Assembly (NCBI RefSeq): GCF_000143415.4 | Contig: NW_003314276.1 | Coordinates: forward strand, 1,075,434 to 1,139,433 | From: Selaginella moellendorffii | Taxonomy: Eukaryota; Streptophyta; Lycopodiopsida; Selaginellales; Selaginellaceae | Length of the DNA: 64,000 nucleotides | Reading direction: 5' to 3' | Part shown: piece after piece, positions 11,061-21,150 of the stretch | Layout: each line of letters starts with the position of its first letter | Position numbering within the stretch: the first letter of the stretch is position 1 | The notes under the pieces: generated by a model | What the model was told of the DNA's origin: nothing | Databases searched by the model: none | Seen by the model: only the letters and a program-made list of their open reading frames with translations | Position numbers and translations under genes: made by a program

Positions 11061-11445
11061 CCAGCCAACTTTCTCGATAATGACATGCTCTCAGGAAAAT
11101 TGGTGTTTAAAGGGAAGGATGATGTGATGTAGAACACTAGCCCAGCCTCCACATTTTCTGGTTTCAGTTGTTTGTCGTTCCATCTCCTTTGAAATTGTGC
11201 CAAGACATCCCAATGTATCGTTGTCCAAGTTTTTATAAATGTTTTCACATAAGCAAGCCTGATGTTTGGATCGCCTCAATGATGGCAGCCCAAGGGACAC
11301 CAACAAAGGAAGGAGATTGAGGTGTTCAGGGAGACATGCACGCAAAGGGAGGCTTAGGAGGCTTGTGTTCCTTAGCTAAGATTGCTCCTTAGTGCGTGTT
11401 GCGGCTTCCATCCATTTGCAACTTCCACAGGTGAGGCATTGGGCC
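11061..11445. other. Duplicated spacer between SDR copies
   Basis: This spacer is repeated almost base for base at 23,303-23,690; a 65-residue minus ORF (11051-11248) translates identically in both. It contains a segment related to sequence upstream of the best SDR copy (TSSFPLNTNFPESMS here, TSSFPLSTNFPQSMS at about 34,550), so it is upstream flank carried along with each SDR unit. Coding function is not supported. Confidence 0.6.
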
Positions 11446-11960
11446 CTAGAGTGGACATTCCATGGCTGCTGACTTCACAAATTGAGGGAAGCGATCGTCG
11501 GTGAGGAAGGGACCATCATGTCTAAACACACCAATATCACCTTTGCTTCCATGCTGTTCACAAGGTTCCCCCTTAGTGGGAGGCAATAAGTCATCCGTCC
11601 TCGTCCTCGTGGACAGTCCTGGAGGAGCCATCATGAATCTTGCTTCGCGTGTGCATTCGATGGCTGCCATGATGTTCAAGCTCAAGACCTTACGCCATTT
11701 GCTCACGAAGTCCCCCTGCTCGACATGACGCACGCATCCAGTCTCAAGAATGTTTTGTGACTTGCTCTACAGGATATAAATATTTTTAAAAACAGGAAAA
11801 GGTGTCTCTTTCCAGACGAGAAATTCTTATTCTCTCTTCTTTCTCTTTTTCTGTGTGTGCCGAAAAAGAGACATACCAATGCCATATCCAGAGCCAGTGA
11901 TGAGGACGCAAGAGCCCCCTCAGACATTCATCTTCACCTCATCTTGTAATTCAAGAACAC
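11446..11960 (-). pseudogene. SDR pseudogene, copy 2 (exon 2 deleted)
   Basis: Exon 1 is recognisable (reads CVLITGSGYGIG in one frame) but a base change upstream puts its ATG out of frame. Exon 3 survives as RLDACV and VEQGDFVSKWRKVLSLNIMAAIECT with the NCAG segment lost. The start of exon 4 (SPGGAIMNLAS on the minus strand) is interrupted by unrelated sequence. Compared with the twin block at 23,690-24,400 the whole of exon 2 (about 200 bp) is missing, from about 11,805 to the cofactor-exon donor. Confidence 0.75.
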
Positions 11961-12039
11961 ATTATAGACATTTTTAAAAGAAAGCTATAAGCTGCCTGGG
12001 ATCACAAGTTTTGCTAGCCACTTACTCAATATAGTAATT

Positions 12040-13955
12040 GGTGATTAGGCTGTGCCCTGATAATTATTTTAATAAGATAGAGCTAATTTAAATCTGTTGC
12101 GAGGTCCAAATGTACAGTTATAATTCTGTATAAATATTAGCATAGTAGAATTTTGGTAGCCGTTGGATTAGTTTCAATTGCTCCGATATATAAACTAGGG
12201 TTTTTGGGTTAATTGATATGCACATTTTTTATATTCCCTTTCCATATTCTATATACTCACACATTCTTTAATTTATAAATATTCTTTAAATTATTAATAT
12301 TTATAAATAAAATCTTGTCTAGAAGTCTTAGATTGCATGTTATTGGCTTCTCTTATGCATTATTATAGTAATTAGTGCTCAGAGAAGGATGATGATTTGG
12401 AACACTATGATCACCATGAGAGAAGTATGTGTAAATGATTATATTTTTCATTCTACTTTAGTCACTTAACCACACCCTTGACCATCTAAAAGAGTCTTAT
12501 ACACAACTTCCATAAGTCTTATTTTGGACTTGTAGACTTACTAGCCTTGAGAATAACATCTATACCATTTAACCTTTTCATTTGGTCTAAGTGCTTTATA
12601 TATTTGATCTTATGACTAACACCCAAAAGTACTATTGACATATTAGTTCGTTATACTAAGGCTATGCTTATTCACCTTTGTCACACTAGTGGTGACAAAC
12701 TAGTGGTGACAAACACCATTTGCATCACAGTTCCATCTCCCAAAGATTAAACCATTTGTCTATGGCCAAAGATATGGGAAACACCCTTCCCCAATGTCCT
12801 TTCTTCCGTCCCTAGCAAATCCCTTTTTATCCATAGCCATGTTCACCAATATAGCCATTAGGTAAAGGCCTAAAAGCCCGACTATTAAGTCTCACTGTCT
12901 TTTGGAACTTCCTCACCATGTGACTATATCTTTGGTCACTACATTAAAAAATTGTTCCATTTCCTTTCTATAGTCTAGGACTTTAGGACAATATTTCAAA
13001 ACACTATAGCCCTATACGAGCCTCATAGGTACTCTCCCCACCTTTAACCTTTATGTGCCTTAGCTCTGTGGCTAGAGCAAAAGTTTGATAAGCCACACTA
13101 GGTATCCAAGTAAGTAGTGCTACTCACACTTAGATTGGAAGTATTAACTATTCAATTCCTAAGGGAGTTAGAGCTAACTCTTAAACACTTCACTAAACTA
13201 CCTTGTTTATTTATTCGTATTCATTTTAGCCTTGAACTCCTCAATAATTATATCATCACTCAATACATGAGTATAATCTTCTTTGGTCACACTAACCTTT
13301 CCTAGTTAAACTAGCTCCATTGGAGTCCTCCCTTTATTATATTTTTGGAGTTCACTAAAACCCCTTAGGGTCTAGGAGATGGCTTTTACCTTAGACTTGG
13401 ATTCGGACTTAAACTTGGACTTAGACTTGAACTCGGTCTTGGACTCAGACTCGAACTCAGTCTCAGACTTAGTCTCGGTTTCAGTCTTAGTCTAAATCTC
13501 GGTCTCGATCTTGACCTCGGATTCCATCTTGGGTCCATCTCAAACTCTATCTTAGGTCCATCTCGGACTCCATCTTAGACTCCATATCAGGTCCCTTTTG
13601 AACTCTATCTCAGACTCTATCTTGGACTCCATCTTGGACTCCATCTTGACTTCATCTCGAATTTCATCTCGGGTCCATTTTGGACTTTATTTCAGATCCA
13701 TCTTAGACTCCATCTCAAGTTCATCTCAAACTCCATTTTGACACTTCCATATATAATATGTTGATCCTCTTGTGTCCCTTTTCTAGAAACTTGTTACTTG
13801 TTTCATGCTTGTTCTTCGAGCACTTCGTTAAAAATTCCACTCCCACTCTTGACTTTCCAAATCAAAGCTTTTAATCCAAACATATTACGCTTATTTAGCT
13901 TCTGCTTTGGCCACTACCATGTGGCCCCCTTTCAGCTCTACTTTGATGTCTCACA
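12040..13955. other. AT-rich insertion relative to the duplicate block
   Basis: The duplicate block at 24,450-24,560 runs straight through the junction that is interrupted here. Two inserted stretches (about 12,040-12,365 and 12,430-13,955) flank a short conserved piece (tagtaattagtgctcagagaagg...). The insertion is AT-rich, has no ORF above 62 codons, and carries runs of ttataaatatt-type sequence and a degenerate hexamer array (13,391-13,740). No transposase, LTR or terminal inverted repeat was recognised. It could equally be ancestral sequence deleted from the other copy. Confidence 0.6.
13391..13740. repeat. Degenerate hexamer/12-mer tandem array
   Basis: About 350 bp built from variants of ggactt and gactcg, grading rightwards into gactccatcttg-type 12-mers with gaps. 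Read on the plus strand one frame alternates Leu with another residue; on the minus strand one frame alternates Lys/Glu with Ser/Thr/Phe. The regular six-base step suggests an expanded and decayed satellite. No function is evident. Confidence 0.7.
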
Positions 13956-14900
13956 ACATGCTTAGAATGGCCCATCAAGATTAACAAGACAATTGTGTCA
14001 GATATGAGATCTGCAAAGATTTCTTGCGTGAAGATTTTTTCTAGAGAATCCCATGTAACATGGATGATCCTTGACACCCTGCTTGTTCAGACAACAAAAA
14101 ATTTCTACTTATACTGATGATTATTTTAATAAAATAAATATTAGTAGAGCTAATTTTAAATCTGTTGCCTTTCTTCTTGAAGATCCAGTTAGAGCATAAT
14201 TGAAAGTACCAAACATAAAAAAATTAATGATGGTGGGAATGAATTTAAAAAAAGGTTAAGTTTTAATCTTTATTCACTGCCATAGATCCTTTCTCCCATG
14301 CTTCAACTTGATGCGCTCAAGACGTTTGCATAATAGATACTAATACTACAATTAATACTAAAATGATATTAATACTGGTATTAACTTGGGCCACCCAAGA
14401 GGATGATAGCCAAGACTCTGGCAGTGGTGAAATGAAAGTGCCAAGCATCTCTTTCTTAGGTCTTGTATTCTCTTCTCTCTCGCACCTGGATTTGCCGGTC
14501 TTGGGAATGGTGACCAAGGCCACGGAGGTCCGCCAACATCTGCAAACCTTGTAAACAAACAAGTTCTTTCACACTCGTCCTTTCCCAAGCTTGGTCTTGT
14601 CGCCATCTCTTTTCCCACTCGCTCACGGCTAGTCTCTGTGCTCTAGCCTGATCCTTACCACCATTCTCCCTTTTACTTCAGAACCTTGATCTAAATTGGT
14701 AAAACTATCATCGGCTGCGTGGCTTGAGCGGGCTCTCTGTCCTCTTTGAGAAAATGGTACCTGGAAATGTTGTAAACTTGTGAATACATGTGGTGCCTAG
14801 AGTTGGCCTGGAAAACAAAACAGCAAACTCGTCAAACAAGAACAAGAGAAGCAGCAAACTTACATTTCTAAAGTTGGATAGAGCTCCTCAGGTGTCTGGT
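13956..14900. other. Duplicated non-coding block (copy 1)
   Basis: Matches 24,560-25,430. It contains a segment (about 13,960-14,060) also seen upstream of the best SDR copy (34,580-34,690), then a GC-richer stretch with the run aagtgccaagcatctctttctta that recurs at 21,430 and 25,030. Short minus ORFs (14,317-14,618) are not conserved in frame between copies, so I do not call a gene. Confidence 0.55.
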
Positions 14901-14950
14901 AGTTCTTACCATGCACCGTCCTGTCTTCGAGGACGTAGCTCAAACGTTAG

Positions 14951-15187
14951 CCAAAAGCAGCTGCGCCTGCCGCCGCGAGCGTCGAAAACAACAACGACAA
15001 CGGTACGTCGAGGGAGAAACACGAGCCTCTTACGTACAAGAGGCGGCACGGGCGGAAGGACAACGCAGAGTCGTCCAAGAGGCGGAGGAAAGGAGGGGAC
15101 GAGGAGGAAACAGGTGCTAGGAACAGCTCGGCGGACAAGGCACACTACTTCTACGGCAAAGGGGACTTCTCACAAGGACCATCTTGA
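14951..15187 (+). pseudogene. Terminal exon of an unrecognised basic protein (copy 1)
   Basis: After a splice-acceptor-like cgttag, an open frame of 78 codons reads as a lysine/arginine-rich, disordered C-terminus: SREKHEPLTYKRRHGRKDNA, then SSKRRRKGGDEEETGARNSS and DKAHYFYGKGDFSQGPS before a TGA. Composition and ending look like genuine protein, possibly nuclear. No upstream exons were identified, so I treat it as an orphan exon. The duplicate at 25,520-25,760 has a stop in the same frame (TAC changed to TAA at 25,608). Confidence 0.4.
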
Positions 15188-15480
15188 TCGAGCAGGGGAG
15201 GAGGTTTAGCTTTGGGAGATTCTTACAACGGGGCGAGCAGCACAGAGAGAAAGAAGATTGCGCGGAATAACAAAACCAGAGATGGCCACACACACACACA
15301 CAAGAAAAAGTTTTTTTTTGGGGATGCAAAAAGAGTCGCTTCGATCGAACGAGATGGTGATGACGATTTGCCGTGGTGGCCGAGAGAATTGTACAGGAGG
15401 GGGGATTGTCCATACAGGAGGAGAAAATGGAATGGAATTCCACATACGCAAAAGCTTGACAATCCTCGTCGACAAAAGTC

Positions 15481-15534
15481 CTATTTTTTGTTCTTGTTCT
15501 TGTCAAGCCAGCGGTTGGAGAGAGCGTCTTACGC
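15481..15534 (-). pseudogene. Truncated last exon of the PsaN-like gene (copy 1)
   Basis: Matches the last exon of the intact gene at 26,038-26,118. It has lost 12 bases after the first codon and about 19 bases further on, so it reads RKTLSPT and then leaves the frame. Upstream exons are absent: beyond about 15,600 the sequence belongs to a different duplicated block. Confidence 0.7.
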
Positions 15535-15604
15535 TGAAAAAATACGAAGAACTGGAGATCCATTTTTTTATCTTCTTTTTTATCAGAGTTTTCTTTTTCT
15601 TGTG

Positions 15605-16420
15605 TACATCGAACTTAACTTTGTATCGGCTTGGCGGCTTAGATCGATGCTGTGACGGGAGCATTGAAGAGAGTCTCTCATCCTAGATGGCAGCTTGAGA
15701 ACTTAAACGCGACCTTCACAACAAATGAGCTATCTTTCTCAAGACCTTTTCCTCGGAAGTCTTGCTTTGCTAATCCCTCTGTCCCGATGCTTAGGGAGAA
15801 CACAAACTAATAATATCCAAGGATGTGAAGGTTTCCCTATATCGCTTCATAATCCTAACGAGAAGTATGGAACTTTTCCTTGATTTTGCAGGTGAAGTTT
15901 GTCTTGTCTACGTCTAAATTTTCTTAAGCTTCTGCCAGGCTTTGATTTTAGAGAAGTTCCCTTGCCATGAAGTGTGAGCCGCAGGTGTGTGATAAGACAC
16001 ACCAGGTTCTTTTTTCGTAAACATTCCAGCATTGTGGGTGCATACTTGCTACTTTACGGATACCAAAGGTGAGAACGTTTTCCATTTCATGCAATCGTGT
16101 TCTAAGGCTCCGAGGATAATCACGCCACTTCGACAAGTGGCTTGTTAGATTCAAGGCCGACAAGGAAGATTAAGCAGTACGACAATGTTACTCTTCCCTA
16201 TCACGCCAAGGTGGTGGTGCTGTTTACAATGGATTATTATATGCACAGCTTTGCTGAGGTATAAAGTTAAACAATTGTCATCAATCAACGATCAACATTT
16301 GTTTGCTCACGCTCTCCATTCTTAGGTCAATCTCATTGTCTACTATATGGACGCAGAGCCCCGAGAGCTACGATAAGTTCTTCCCGATTCGTCCATTCGA
16401 GAACACACTCCTCAACTTGG
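15605..16420. other. Duplicated block with decayed coding remnant
   Basis: Similar to 29,450-30,300. On the plus strand about 16,165-16,258 reads RKIKQYDNVTLPYHAKVVVL, then FTMDYYMHSFAEV before a gtataaag donor, and after an acceptor near 16,325 continues NLIVYYMDAEPREL. The second copy preserves the same exon with changes. I do not recognise the family, and stops flank the piece on its 5' side. Confidence 0.45.
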
Positions 16421-16429
16421 ACGCGGATC

Positions 16430-16725
16430 ATGCAACAACAGGCTTATGCTCTTTCCAAAAGAGTTATTCGACCATTTCGAGATGGTTGTGAGTTATCCTC
16501 ACAACCATCTTGTTGCGCGAGTGAGCAATTCTATCGAGTGTCGTGCGTCCACGGCATTGCATTGAGACCCGTCAAGGACAGCAGCGTTCTGGATGTTCTC
16601 GCGAGGTCTGGAAGGCTGGAGGACACCGAGGAGCTCATCCACACGCCATGCCATTCTTTCCATATCACATCTCCTGGGCTTTCGTTCCTCCCGGCTTGCA
16701 AAGTCCACCTAAAGCCGCTCCCATG
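16430..16725 (+). pseudogene. PPR E-motif remnant, copy 1
   Basis: The run VKDSSVLDVLARSGRLEDTE followed by ELIHT and, in other frames, MPFFP and ACKVH is the E-motif region that ends plant PLS-class PPR proteins (compare DVLARAERLELAEELIRTMP in the intact PPR gene at 36,294-38,036). The frame breaks after ELIHT. No PPR repeats remain upstream. Two further copies lie at 21,555-21,800 and 30,522-30,725. Confidence 0.7.
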
Positions 16726-16860
16726 TCTATATAAGCAGGGGTTTGTGCTGTGATGAAGCATAGCATATTTAAATACCCGGTCACCGGGGCATGCTGCATG
16801 AGGTTTTCGTCTCTTGGGCTGATCCCCCACAGCCAAGAGCCCGAGGCCTCCATTTTCTTA
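16724..16860 (+). repeat. TATA-containing conserved repeat, copy 1
   Basis: Shares with 22,157-22,300 a near-identical stretch starting tctatataagcaggggtttg, followed by catatttaaatac, the near-palindrome cccggtcaccggg and a gctgatccccc run. The TATATAAG is a good TATA match on the plus strand, but only reversed SDR sequence lies downstream. Confidence 0.55.
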
Positions 16861-16904
16861 AAACTAAAACTAAGAAGGAGCTTTTGGTTTTCTGTTTCTG
16901 AGGA

Positions 16905-17905
16905 TATTTAGCACAATAGAAACATGAAAACTAGTTCGATCAGCGCTAGTATTGAATGACAAATGAGAAGAAATTTGTACACTGGATTTTTCATTGGTAT
17001 AGTTGCAGCAATCATCTCCTTGGCAGTCATGGGCGTTTCAACATACTGAAACATCAGCAATAGTTCGCTAATGATCCTGCAAAAGAAAGTAAAAAGGATG
17101 AACTCCAAGCCCAGGGATACAGAACGTTTGCTCATATGCCTTCGCTCTGTTGTTAAAGAAAACAAATTTAGAAGGATGTCGAGAAAAAGAAAAGAACGTA
17201 GTTACCCTTGGATGCCGAGAAAAAGAAAAGAATGTAGTTACCCTTGGATGCCGAGTAGGTCGGATACAAAGGGACAAGAAAGAGTCTGCCAGCCGAAGCG
17301 AGATTCACGATGGCTCCTCCAGGACTGTCTTGGGACCTCATAGCTTGGATCTGTTCAAATGTTTTTAAAGGTATCAGTGCAAATTACTGCTTGGCTTGTG
17401 CATTCGATGGCTGCCATGAGGTTCACCCTCAAGACCTTACACCATTTGTCATCGCTCACGAAGTCCCCCTGCTCGACGATCCCTGCACAGTTGACGCATA
17501 CATCTAGTCTCAAGAACGTTTCCTTGTGCTCCTTGAATGCCTTTGCGACTTGCTCTACAGGAGGAAAATATTTAACAAACTGGGAAAAGGAATGCTGAAG
17601 TATCTCTCTCACCTGGATCGCAGACATCACACTCAACAAAGATGGCAAAGGGAGGATTCGGATTCGTCGGCTCGCTTACCAAGCTCAGGGTTCACAGCCC
17701 ATTCTCACATGACAAATCCACAATCCACCGCGCCTCGCAAGGTCCTGGAAAAGACAGTTCGATCAAGTGAGCCGATGACGAGACGAAGAAACTTATTCTG
17801 TCCGCTGTTTCTCTCTTTGCTGTGTGTGCCAAAAGAAGAGACATACCAATGCCAGGTCCAGCACCAGTGATGAGGATGCAAACCTCCAACCTTCATCTTC
17901 TGCTC
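16905..17905 (-). pseudogene. SDR pseudogene, copy 3
   Basis: Keeps six of the seven exons. Exon 3 is good (VEQVAKAFKEHKETFLRLDV, then NCAGIVEQGDFVSDDKW), with the conserved NCAG. Exon 6 reads YVETPMTAKEMIAATIPMKN, lacking the DIVP segment of the best copy. Exon 1 has lost six bases after MKVGG and is frameshifted. Exon 2 has lost its start and carries the shared CGA to TGA stop after ENGL. A 36 bp tandem duplication sits over the exon 4 donor. A SINE-like repeat lies directly 5' of the unit, as in copy 6. Confidence 0.8.
17181..17252 (-). repeat. 36 bp tandem duplication over a splice donor
   Basis: Units 17181-17216 and 17217-17252 differ by one base (acgtagtt versus atgtagtt). Each contains, on the minus strand, the end of SDR exon 4 and its donor (ggcatccaagggtaac), so the donor is duplicated. 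The other SDR copies have one unit. Confidence 0.9.
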
Positions 17906-17939
17906 ACAATTTTTGCCAACCTGCTCAAAATTTTCAAGT

Positions 17940-18149
17940 ACGAAGGAGTGATGTGCTCGAATCCGTGCCCCAACATTCTTGGGAAAATAAAAGGGAGTGA
18001 TCAGTTTGTTTTATTTGAGGGTCCCTCTTCTTCGGGTGGGTTCGAACCCGGGATCGGCTCTACAAGACTATCCCTCAGGTCCCTGGGCTGGCCAGTCTTC
18101 CCAAGGTTGATCACTTACAAAATATTGCGCCCCTCCTCTACATAACTCG
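17940..18149 (-). repeat. SINE-like repeat, copy S1
   Basis: About 210 bp shared with 20,942-21,150 and, inverted, 26,730-26,947. On the minus strand it holds tggccagcccaggg, near the RNA polymerase III A box, and about 46 bases later gggttcgaaccc, a perfect B box. The opposite strand also has a T-arm-like ttcgaatccgtgcccc near the other end. Size and internal promoter-like boxes fit a tRNA-derived SINE. No poly(A) tail or clear target duplication was seen. Confidence 0.6.
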
Positions 18150-18180
18150 TGAACTAAACTTAAGCCTTGGAACGAATATT

Positions 18181-19570
18181 CTAGCGAGAAGAAGAATATT
18201 GGGAGCGAAGAACTGGATCTTCAGAGCATGGGTATGAACAAGTCGAGTTTCTATGCTTTAATCTATGTCGGCTATGAAATTCGGATGCTGTCCTTGGATT
18301 GCTACTTCCCCACTCTTTCCGCAATCTCAGGATATCATCCGTGAAAGTGGAGCCCGGCGTCCCGTTTTGTGCAGCATCGCTACCAGCTACCACCTTTGCA
18401 ACCAAAGCAAAGTCGAGCGTCAGAAAGAAGAATTTTTTGCTTAGGTCGCTCACCTCGTTATCAGCTAGCAGGCCTTTTCTTTGCAGGATCGCGTCCCATT
18501 TCTCTCTCGAGTCGTGCTGTGGCCTCTGGATCATTGGAACGTCAGGGCCGAGCAATTGCTGGAGGAGAGTGATCTCGCTCTCCGCTGCGTCCGTGGAGAT
18601 GTAGATCACTCGGGGCTTGGCCTCCTGGATCTTCCTCGAGATGCAGCTGGCAGCTTGAGGAATCGGGAAGAAGCAGCTCTCATTCTTTACATTGCTGCCA
18701 AAAAAAAGAGAAAAGATCATAAGAAGAAGAGAAAAGGTGGCGAAGCTCTTCTTACCAGAAGCCATGCCGACGAAAGTGGAGCGCCATGAAGTTGGATCCC
18801 AGGAAAGTTTGCACGAACCTTTCCGCAGCCGGTTTGGACGGATGATCGTCTTGCACGAGTGCTGCAATGGATCACCAATCTGTGCTACGAGCTCCGACTC
18901 CACGTCCGAGTAGAACACGTCCCCTATGCCGAGAACCTCGACCTCGCAAGAGAACGTCGCCACGAATTCGCTCGCGCGAGGATGAGATGGATAGCCTTTG
19001 AGAGAAGCTTCTTCAGGCCAGGCATCGGTCTTGGAACTCCAGGAAAGTCCCAAAGCTTTAATCTTCTTCTCGTGATCTTCGTCCAAGTAGCAGCCACTCA
19101 TGTAGCACAGGAGCCGGATGTCCGTCTTGTTCTTGCCGAGAAATTCATGGAATGTGAGGAGAGTTTTCTCTCCTAGGCAGCTGCAAATGATGTCGAGCGT
19201 CTTCTCGTACGAGTAATCGACGCTGGAAAAACGAGCGTCCGATCGAGCAGCGCCGCGAAGAACATGTGCTTCTCGAGGCAGATGAGGTGATTGGAGATCT
19301 GGCCGGAGGTGCAAATCACGAGAAGGAAGCGATCCTCTCTCGGCCGCCATTGGACGAGCTTGCCGTGGCGTCTGAGAAATTCTGGCCCTGGCAGCCCCGC
19401 ATTCCCGGATCGTATCCATGTCTGACGCCTGATACCAGCTGCTGGATCTGGTGATTGAGCTCGATCTGCGAGCCCAAGGCATCGGCCTGAGAAAGAAGAA
19501 TCGCGTGTCGCATTCCAGATTTCGAAGAGCCCCTGCTCCTGTCCACAAGACGCCCGAAATCTTGTGCCAA
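18181..19570 (-). pseudogene. Plant O-fucosyltransferase-like gene with frameshifts
   Basis: Family motifs of plant GDP-fucose protein O-fucosyltransferase-like proteins occur in order but in different frames. About 19,235-19,330: FLLVICTSGQISNHLICLEK, then MFFAALLDRTLVFP. About 18,845-19,225: SVDYSYEKTLDIICSCLGEK and LGIGDVFYSDVESELVAQIG, then CKTIIRP. About 18,755-18,835: ERFVQTFLGSNFMALHFRRH. About 18,600-18,690: CFFPIPQAASCI and YISTDAAESE, and finally GSTFTDDILRLRKEWG. The HFRRHG and CFFPIPQA parts join in frame through a clean 61-base GT-AG intron. Frame breaks without introns lie near 19,226 and 18,839. A long continuous frame over the locus mixes real and wrong-frame segments. The presumed product would be a Golgi or secretory glycosyltransferase. 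Confidence 0.65.
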
Positions 19571-19594
19571 TGCTCGATGTCGCTCGTCAAGTAG

Positions 19595-20688
19595 ATGACT
19601 TCCACTGTTCTTGCAATCTTTGCTCTTTTCATCGTCTCGCTGTTTTCTCAGTCTGATGCGATCCGATCGCCCAAGGCGGGCTCAATCTGTCCCACTGCAG
19701 TCTTTACATTCGCAGATTCTCTCAGCGATGGTGGCAACCGCGACATCGAGGCTGGCGGGAAGACTCTCTCGGGCATGTATCCCTATGGCGTCACCTACGG
19801 AAGGCCCACCGGACGCTACAGCGATGGGCTCGTCATCCCCGACTTTCTGATCCAGAAGCTCCACCTCGAGAACTTGGGCATTTCGAGCCTCGAATTCAAT
19901 GGCACCGAGTTTGTCAGCCTCAACTTTGGATACGCCGGAGCCACCGTGATCAAGGTCGAGAACCAGCCATTCTCCAGCCCGCACATCTTCTCTGCCCAGG
20001 TTGACGATTTCGTGCATCACCGCTCCAAGGTCGTGGGTGAATACGGCCGCGAGGATAGCTCTCCATGGTGCGCTCTACATGGTCGAGATTGGAGGTGACG
20101 ATATCAACTTCGGGCTGCCGCTGGGAGGTGGCTACGTGATCAATGTCACCATTCCGGCCGTGATCCGGGGCCTGGCCGATGGAATCCACAACTTGTACGC
20201 ACACGGAGCTCGCCATGTCTTGCTCTACAACATGCCCCGCGCCGATTGCTCGCCAAACTATCGTCAGTCCTTCCAGCAGTTCCCTGAGGGGATGTACCAC
20301 TACGACAAAGATATTGTCGAGATTGCCCAGCTTATTCAACTCACAACTCCAGGCTTTGGCGGCCGAGCTCACCCAAGAGTATCCCGATCTCAATGTTTAC
20401 TACTTTGATTGGTTTGCTGCCAACACCTACATGGAGGAGTTTGGCTTCACGAACTCGCTCCAGTCGTGCTGCGGCGGCAAGTTTAACTGTGATGGAGATG
20501 GTCTTCGCGGTTGTGCGCCATTGAGCCAGACTGTCTACACGGTGTGTGAGCATCTCAGCGAATACTTCACCTTCGATGGCCTTCACTGCACAGAACACTT
20601 TTACAAGATTATGTCCGACTTTATCTTGGCTGGAAACTACATCACGCCCAGGGTGAGGTTGGACAAGGGATGCAAGGTCATTGTTTAA
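19595..20688 (+). pseudogene. GDSL esterase/lipase gene with two frameshifts
   Basis: Starts at 19595 with a signal peptide (hydrophobic to about residue 22). Block I is FADSLSDGGN, with Ala for the Gly of FGDS but the nucleophile Ser kept. Block III is MVEIGGDDINFG, where the usual GGND Asn is Asp. Block V is FDGLHCTEHF, keeping the catalytic Asp and His. CCGG and the spacing fit secreted plant GDSL hydrolases of about 360 residues. The frame shifts near 20,050 (after REDSSPW) and again near 20,333 (AQLIQL should read AQLFNSQLQAL, one base too many). Neither has intron signals. It is head to head with the broken O-fucosyltransferase, whose possible start overlaps this 5' end. Inactive as written unless the indels are assembly errors. 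Confidence 0.75.
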
Positions 20689-20941
20689 ATAGTCGTTACC
20701 ATAGTTGTTTTAAGTTGACATTGATCATACCATGAAAAAGTCTTTTGAACCAAAATTAGAGCTTCACGCTAGGAGCATTGCCTTGATTTCAGCCTTCATG
20801 ATCTTATGGTACTCGTCTTCTAGTGTGTCTCATTCATGAAACTCTAGTCATCCAGCTCAAACGAGCGTCCAAAGTAATGTTCAAAGCGCCACTGCGAGCG
20901 CGTCGTTGCAAGTTTGAGTTGAGTTGATACATTTTGGTTTA

Positions 20942-21150
20942 AGTACGAAGGAGTGCTGTGTTCGAATCCGTGCCCCAACATGCTTGGGAAAATAAAAGGA
21001 GTGATCAGTTTGTTTTATTTGAGGGTCCCTCTTCTTCGGGTGGGTTCGAACCCGGGATCGGCTCTACAAGACTATCCCTCAGGTCCCTGGGCTGGCCAGT
21101 CTTCCCAGGGTTGATCACTTGAAAAATATTGCGCCCCTCCTCTACATAAC
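20942..21150 (-). repeat. SINE-like repeat, copy S2
   Basis: Same ~210 bp unit as at 17,940-18,149, including the gggttcgaaccc B box. Its flanks differ from those of the other two copies (5' ttggtttaa, 3' gttaaccccgg), so this is an independent insertion, whereas the other two share flanking SDR sequence. Confidence 0.6.

Noticed and set aside
13391-13740. CRISPR-like array
   Set aside because: The repeat is a continuous degenerate hexamer without unique spacers, in a plant genome.
14790-15209. 139-codon plus ORF (copy 1 of the basic block)
   Set aside because: Its frame is not the one preserved as protein-like sequence; the 78-codon frame starting after cgttag is the better candidate.
17940-18149. 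A genuine tRNA gene at the ggttcgaacc box
   Set aside because: No cloverleaf with acceptor, D and anticodon stems could be formed around the B box, and three ~210 bp copies exist; a SINE-like repeat fits better.
18181-19632. A single intact 483-residue O-fucosyltransferase frame
   Set aside because: Although open, it mixes family-like and wrong-frame stretches: the HFRRHG and ICTSGQISNH motifs lie in other frames, so this is not the true protein.
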